8,520 nt of DNA. Origin: Sulfuricella sp. GTDB lineage: Bacteria; Pseudomonadota; Gammaproteobacteria; Burkholderiales; Sulfuricellaceae. The notes under the pieces were generated by a model. That model was given only the letters and a program-made list of their open reading frames with translations. It searched no databases and was not told the DNA's origin. Below, in pieces: positions 6,666-8,520 of this stretch. Location of the stretch: positions 1 to 8,520 of the forward strand of contig JAIOJM010000320.1 in NCBI GenBank assembly GCA_019911785.1, given 5' to 3'. How positions within the stretch are numbered: the first letter of the stretch is position 1; each line of letters starts with the position of its first letter. Made by a program: the position numbers and the translations under genes.

Positions 6666-7148
6666 TAAAAAGATCTGCCACGAAAAGCCGTGCAGAGACT
6701 TCTTTTCCTGCAAGCCAAGCCAACCCCTCTGAGCAACGCGACCAACTGATGTCCAAACCTAGCGCGTGACTGGGCTTATTGGTCAAACGTTGCAATACTC
6801 CGGCAAGCGTCGTCGCTTCACCACAGCCCACTTCAAGAAGAGAGCTTTGCTTGGTGAGCAAGGGATCAAGAATTCCTGCCAACTGAACGCACCAGCGGGA
6901 ATTACCTTCCGGATTCGCACGCGCACCCGCAACATAGGAACCCGCCTGAAGATCATAGGCAATTAGCGTCGCAACAGCCGAATTACCGCTCATACCCGCC
7001 GCCTGACGGGCGTATTCCATGGCATTTTCACCCCGTGCATAAGCAGCGCGCATGCCCAGGATCAAATGGCGCAGCTCTTCGGAATCGGATCGAAGCGGAT
7101 TTTCAGATTTGGAATTCATTGATTATTTCTCAAAAAAAGTATGTAGAC

Positions 7149-8210
7149 TCACCCCATCATCCCCCAACTCAGCGCAGTACCGCGCTGTACATCCTGCTTC
7201 ACTGTCTTGCCCAATGCTTGCTCCAAATACTTCGTCGGCAGGCCAAGCCCCGGGCGAATCGCCCGCACATTGTCTTTGGTCAACACATCTCCTGCCTTCA
7301 TATCTTGCACCACGTACAGTGAGCGGCGGAATTGGATGGACTTTCTCTCGGCCTCGGTGGGGCCGTAGCTCACCTGCCCAAGCGCCTGCCAGGCGCGTTC
7401 GGTTTCCACCACCAGTTGCGCCATCTCGGAAGGTTCCATAGAAAATGCGCTGTCCACGCCGCCATCGGCGCGGTTGAACGTAAAGTGCTTTTCGATGACG
7501 GTAGCACCCAGTGCCACGCTGGCTACTGACACGCCGACGCCCATCGTGTGGTCGGACAGTCCGACTTCGCAGCCGAACAGTTCGCGCAGGTGCGGGATGG
7601 TCAGGATGTTGGTATTTGCAGCCGTGGCCGGATAAGTGCTGGTGCACTTGAGCAGGATTAAATCTTTGCAGCCCGCCTCACGCGCAGCACGAACGGTTTC
7701 ATCCAGTTCGGCCACGGTAGCCATGCCGGTGGAAATGATCAGCGGCTTACCGGTGGCGGCCACACGGCGGATCAGCGGCAAATCGGTATTCTCAAACGAA
7801 GCAATCTTGTAACACGGCACATCCAGGCTTTCGAGAAAGTCCACCGCAGTATCATCGAACGGGGTGCTGAAGGCGATGATGCCCAGTTCCCGCGCTCTAT
7901 CAAAAATCGGTTTGTGCCATTCCCACGGAGTGTAGGCATCGCCGTAGAGATTGTAGAGCGAGGTGCCCGCCCAAAGGCTTTGGGGGTCGCTGATATGGAA
8001 TTCGCGTTCATCCAGATTAATCGTCATCGTGTCTGGTGTGTAAGTCTGTATTTTCAGCGCATGCGCGCCTGTCTTGGCTGCTGCCTCGACGATTTCCAGT
8101 GCCCGCTCCAGCGACTGGTTATGGTTGCCGGACATCTCGGCGATGACAAAAGGAGGATGCCCGAGTCCAATGGCTCTTCCCGCGAGAGTTATCTCTTTGC
8201 TATTGCTCAT
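7149..8210 (-). CDS. pseI: nonulosonic acid synthase, probably pseudaminic acid synthase
   Basis: This 353-residue NeuB-family enzyme condenses phosphoenolpyruvate with a six-carbon amino sugar to make a nine-carbon nonulosonic acid. In the PseI branch the sugar is 2,4-diacetamido-2,4,6-trideoxy-L-altrose. Motifs numbered from the chosen start are FVIAEMSGNHNQS (21-33), KIQTYTPDTMT (53-63), SLWAGTSLYNLY (78-89), ISTGMAT (159-165), GLSDHT (217-222) and EKHFT (240-244). A C-terminal SAF or antifreeze-like domain starts near RRSLYVV (about 295) and runs to the end. AEMSGNHNQS and LWAG.SLY..Y are features I associate with PseI rather than sialic or legionaminic acid synthases. The track extends to a TTG at 8225, but I chose the ATG at 8208-8210, which overlaps the upstream gene by 11 nt and suggests translational coupling. 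The length is normal and nothing is missing. The product would feed a CMP-activated sugar to surface or flagellar glycan. Confidence 0.9.
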   Translation of the reverse strand: MSNSKEITLAGRAIGLGHPPFVIAEMSGNHNQSLERALEIVEAAAKTGAHALKIQTYTPDTMTINLDEREFHISDPQSLWAGTSLYNLYGDAYTPWEWHKPIFDRARELGIIAFSTPFDDTAVDFLESLDVPCYKIASFENTDLPLIRRVAATGKPLIISTGMATVAELDETVRAAREAGCKDLILLKCTSTYPATAANTNILTIPHLRELFGCEVGLSDHTMGVGVSVASVALGATVIEKHFTFNRADGGVDSAFSMEPSEMAQLVVETERAWQALGQVSYGPTEAERKSIQFRRSLYVVQDMKAGDVLTKDNVRAIRPGLGLPTKYLEQALGKTVKQDVQRGTALSWGMMG

Positions 8211-8520
8211 CTTCGACTTTCTCAATTTTGATCAAATATCGTTTGCCTCGGTAATCGAAAAACGCCGGGTATCTTTTCGAGTCAACAACACGAAGCAAAT
8301 CGAATTGTTCGGCAATTGTCTTGTCTGGATCAAGCTGACTGTCTGCCGGTGACCTTTTTGGCATATATGGCCCGGAATCACCTGTTTGCTGAATCGGTTT
8401 GATAGCCACAAATTGCTCGACTGCCTGCGCCATAAGCAACAACTCTGCCGCAAACAATTTTGCATTGATTTCCGGCAGGAGTTCATGATCTTCAATAGTG
8501 AATCTTGTCTTTAGCCATAT
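8200..8520 (-). CDS. C-terminal part of a formyltransferase-like protein (partial)
   Basis: The frame is open to the right edge of the window, so the N-terminus is missing; 106 residues are visible. It contains TRFTIEDHELLPEINAKLF near the start, PKRSPADSQLDP in the middle, and AEQFDLLRVVDSKRYPAFF followed by YRGKRYLIKI near the end. The pattern R-x-P-x-D-S, then a helix with LLR, then YPAFF..RGK.Y, resembles the C-terminal end of formyltransferases of the Fmt/ArnA type that act on amino sugars. The catalytic N-terminal part (Asn-His-Asp) would lie outside the window, so the call is tentative. Its stop overlaps the synthase start by 11 nt, so the two are almost certainly co-translated and act in the same pathway. 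An in-frame TTG at 8457 is not a credible start because the frame and its family-like sequence continue upstream. Confidence 0.55.
   Translation of the reverse strand: MWLKTRFTIEDHELLPEINAKLFAAELLLMAQAVEQFVAIKPIQQTGDSGPYMPKRSPADSQLDPDKTIAEQFDLLRVVDSKRYPAFFDYRGKRYLIKIEKVEDEQ

Larger units (their letters stand above)
6628..7119 (-). pseudogene. 5' part of ISL3-interrupted class I methyltransferase gene
   Basis: The frame starts at ATG 7117-7119, 29 nt after the synthase stop. It encodes 154 native residues (to 6658), then nine IS-encoded residues (GSSDISVGK) and a stop at 6628-6630. The native part has an N-terminal helical region and the SAM-binding motif I, LEVGCGEATT (95-104). GLDIS (121-125) follows, with the acidic residue expected to bind the SAM ribose, and then VADLFNIP (147-154). 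Joined to the 3' part it gives a 316-residue methyltransferase. The truncated product lacks the remaining core strands and is unlikely to work. In the intact strain the enzyme probably methylated a sugar or nonulosonic acid precursor, judging from its place just after the synthase gene; the substrate is inference. The ribosome site is weak (GAG, 9 nt upstream), so coupling to the synthase is likely. Confidence 0.9.

Noticed and set aside
7123..7647. 174-codon minus-strand frame overlapping pseI
   Set aside because: It is an out-of-frame shadow of pseI, with low-complexity Arg/Gly-rich translation and no recognisable domain.

Overview
The window is part of a bacterial surface-glycan locus. Every glycan gene lies on the minus strand, so the operon reads from the right edge to the left. 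The organism is probably a Gram-negative proteobacterium. The clues are a pseudaminic-acid-type synthase, the mix of IS3, IS5 and ISL3 insertion sequences, and an FkbM methyltransferase next to glycosyltransferases. The sequence does not allow a genus call.

Right part (about 4840-8520, moderate G+C). The end of a formyltransferase-like protein overlaps a nonulosonic acid synthase, most like pseudaminic acid synthase PseI. A class I SAM methyltransferase gene of 316 codons follows, but it is interrupted. An apparently complete 1320-bp ISL3-family element (5338-6657) sits inside it. The element has 24-bp imperfect terminal inverted repeats and a perfect 8-bp target duplication (AGGAATAT at 5330-5337 and 6658-6665). 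Removing the element and one duplication copy restores one in-frame methyltransferase.

Junction (about 4640-4840). This segment carries a 37-codon remnant of the N-terminus of an IS5-family transposase and no intact gene.

Left part (about 153-4640, visibly A+T-rich). Four glycan genes read leftward: an FkbM-family methyltransferase, a GT-B-like surface carbohydrate biosynthesis protein, a family 4 glycosyltransferase and a family 2 glycosyltransferase. Gaps are short (about 20-40 nt), except for 150-odd bases before the family 4 gene. That gap holds a perfect 29-bp tandem duplication, which also covers the stop codon of the surface carbohydrate gene. The left edge is the 3' end of an IS3-family transposase on the plus strand, and that IS ends about 10 bp from the family 2 glycosyltransferase stop codon.

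Working model (inference). The right-hand genes make a nonulosonic acid, probably pseudaminic acid or a formylated or methylated variant. The left-hand genes assemble and decorate a glycan such as O-antigen, capsule or flagellin glycan. IS remnants at both edges of the A+T-rich block fit exchange of a glycan cassette. The ISL3 insertion has probably inactivated one tailoring methyltransferase recently. I did not find a clearly new kind of system; the strongest observations are the reconstructable gene disruption, the 29-bp duplication and the mosaic cassette structure.
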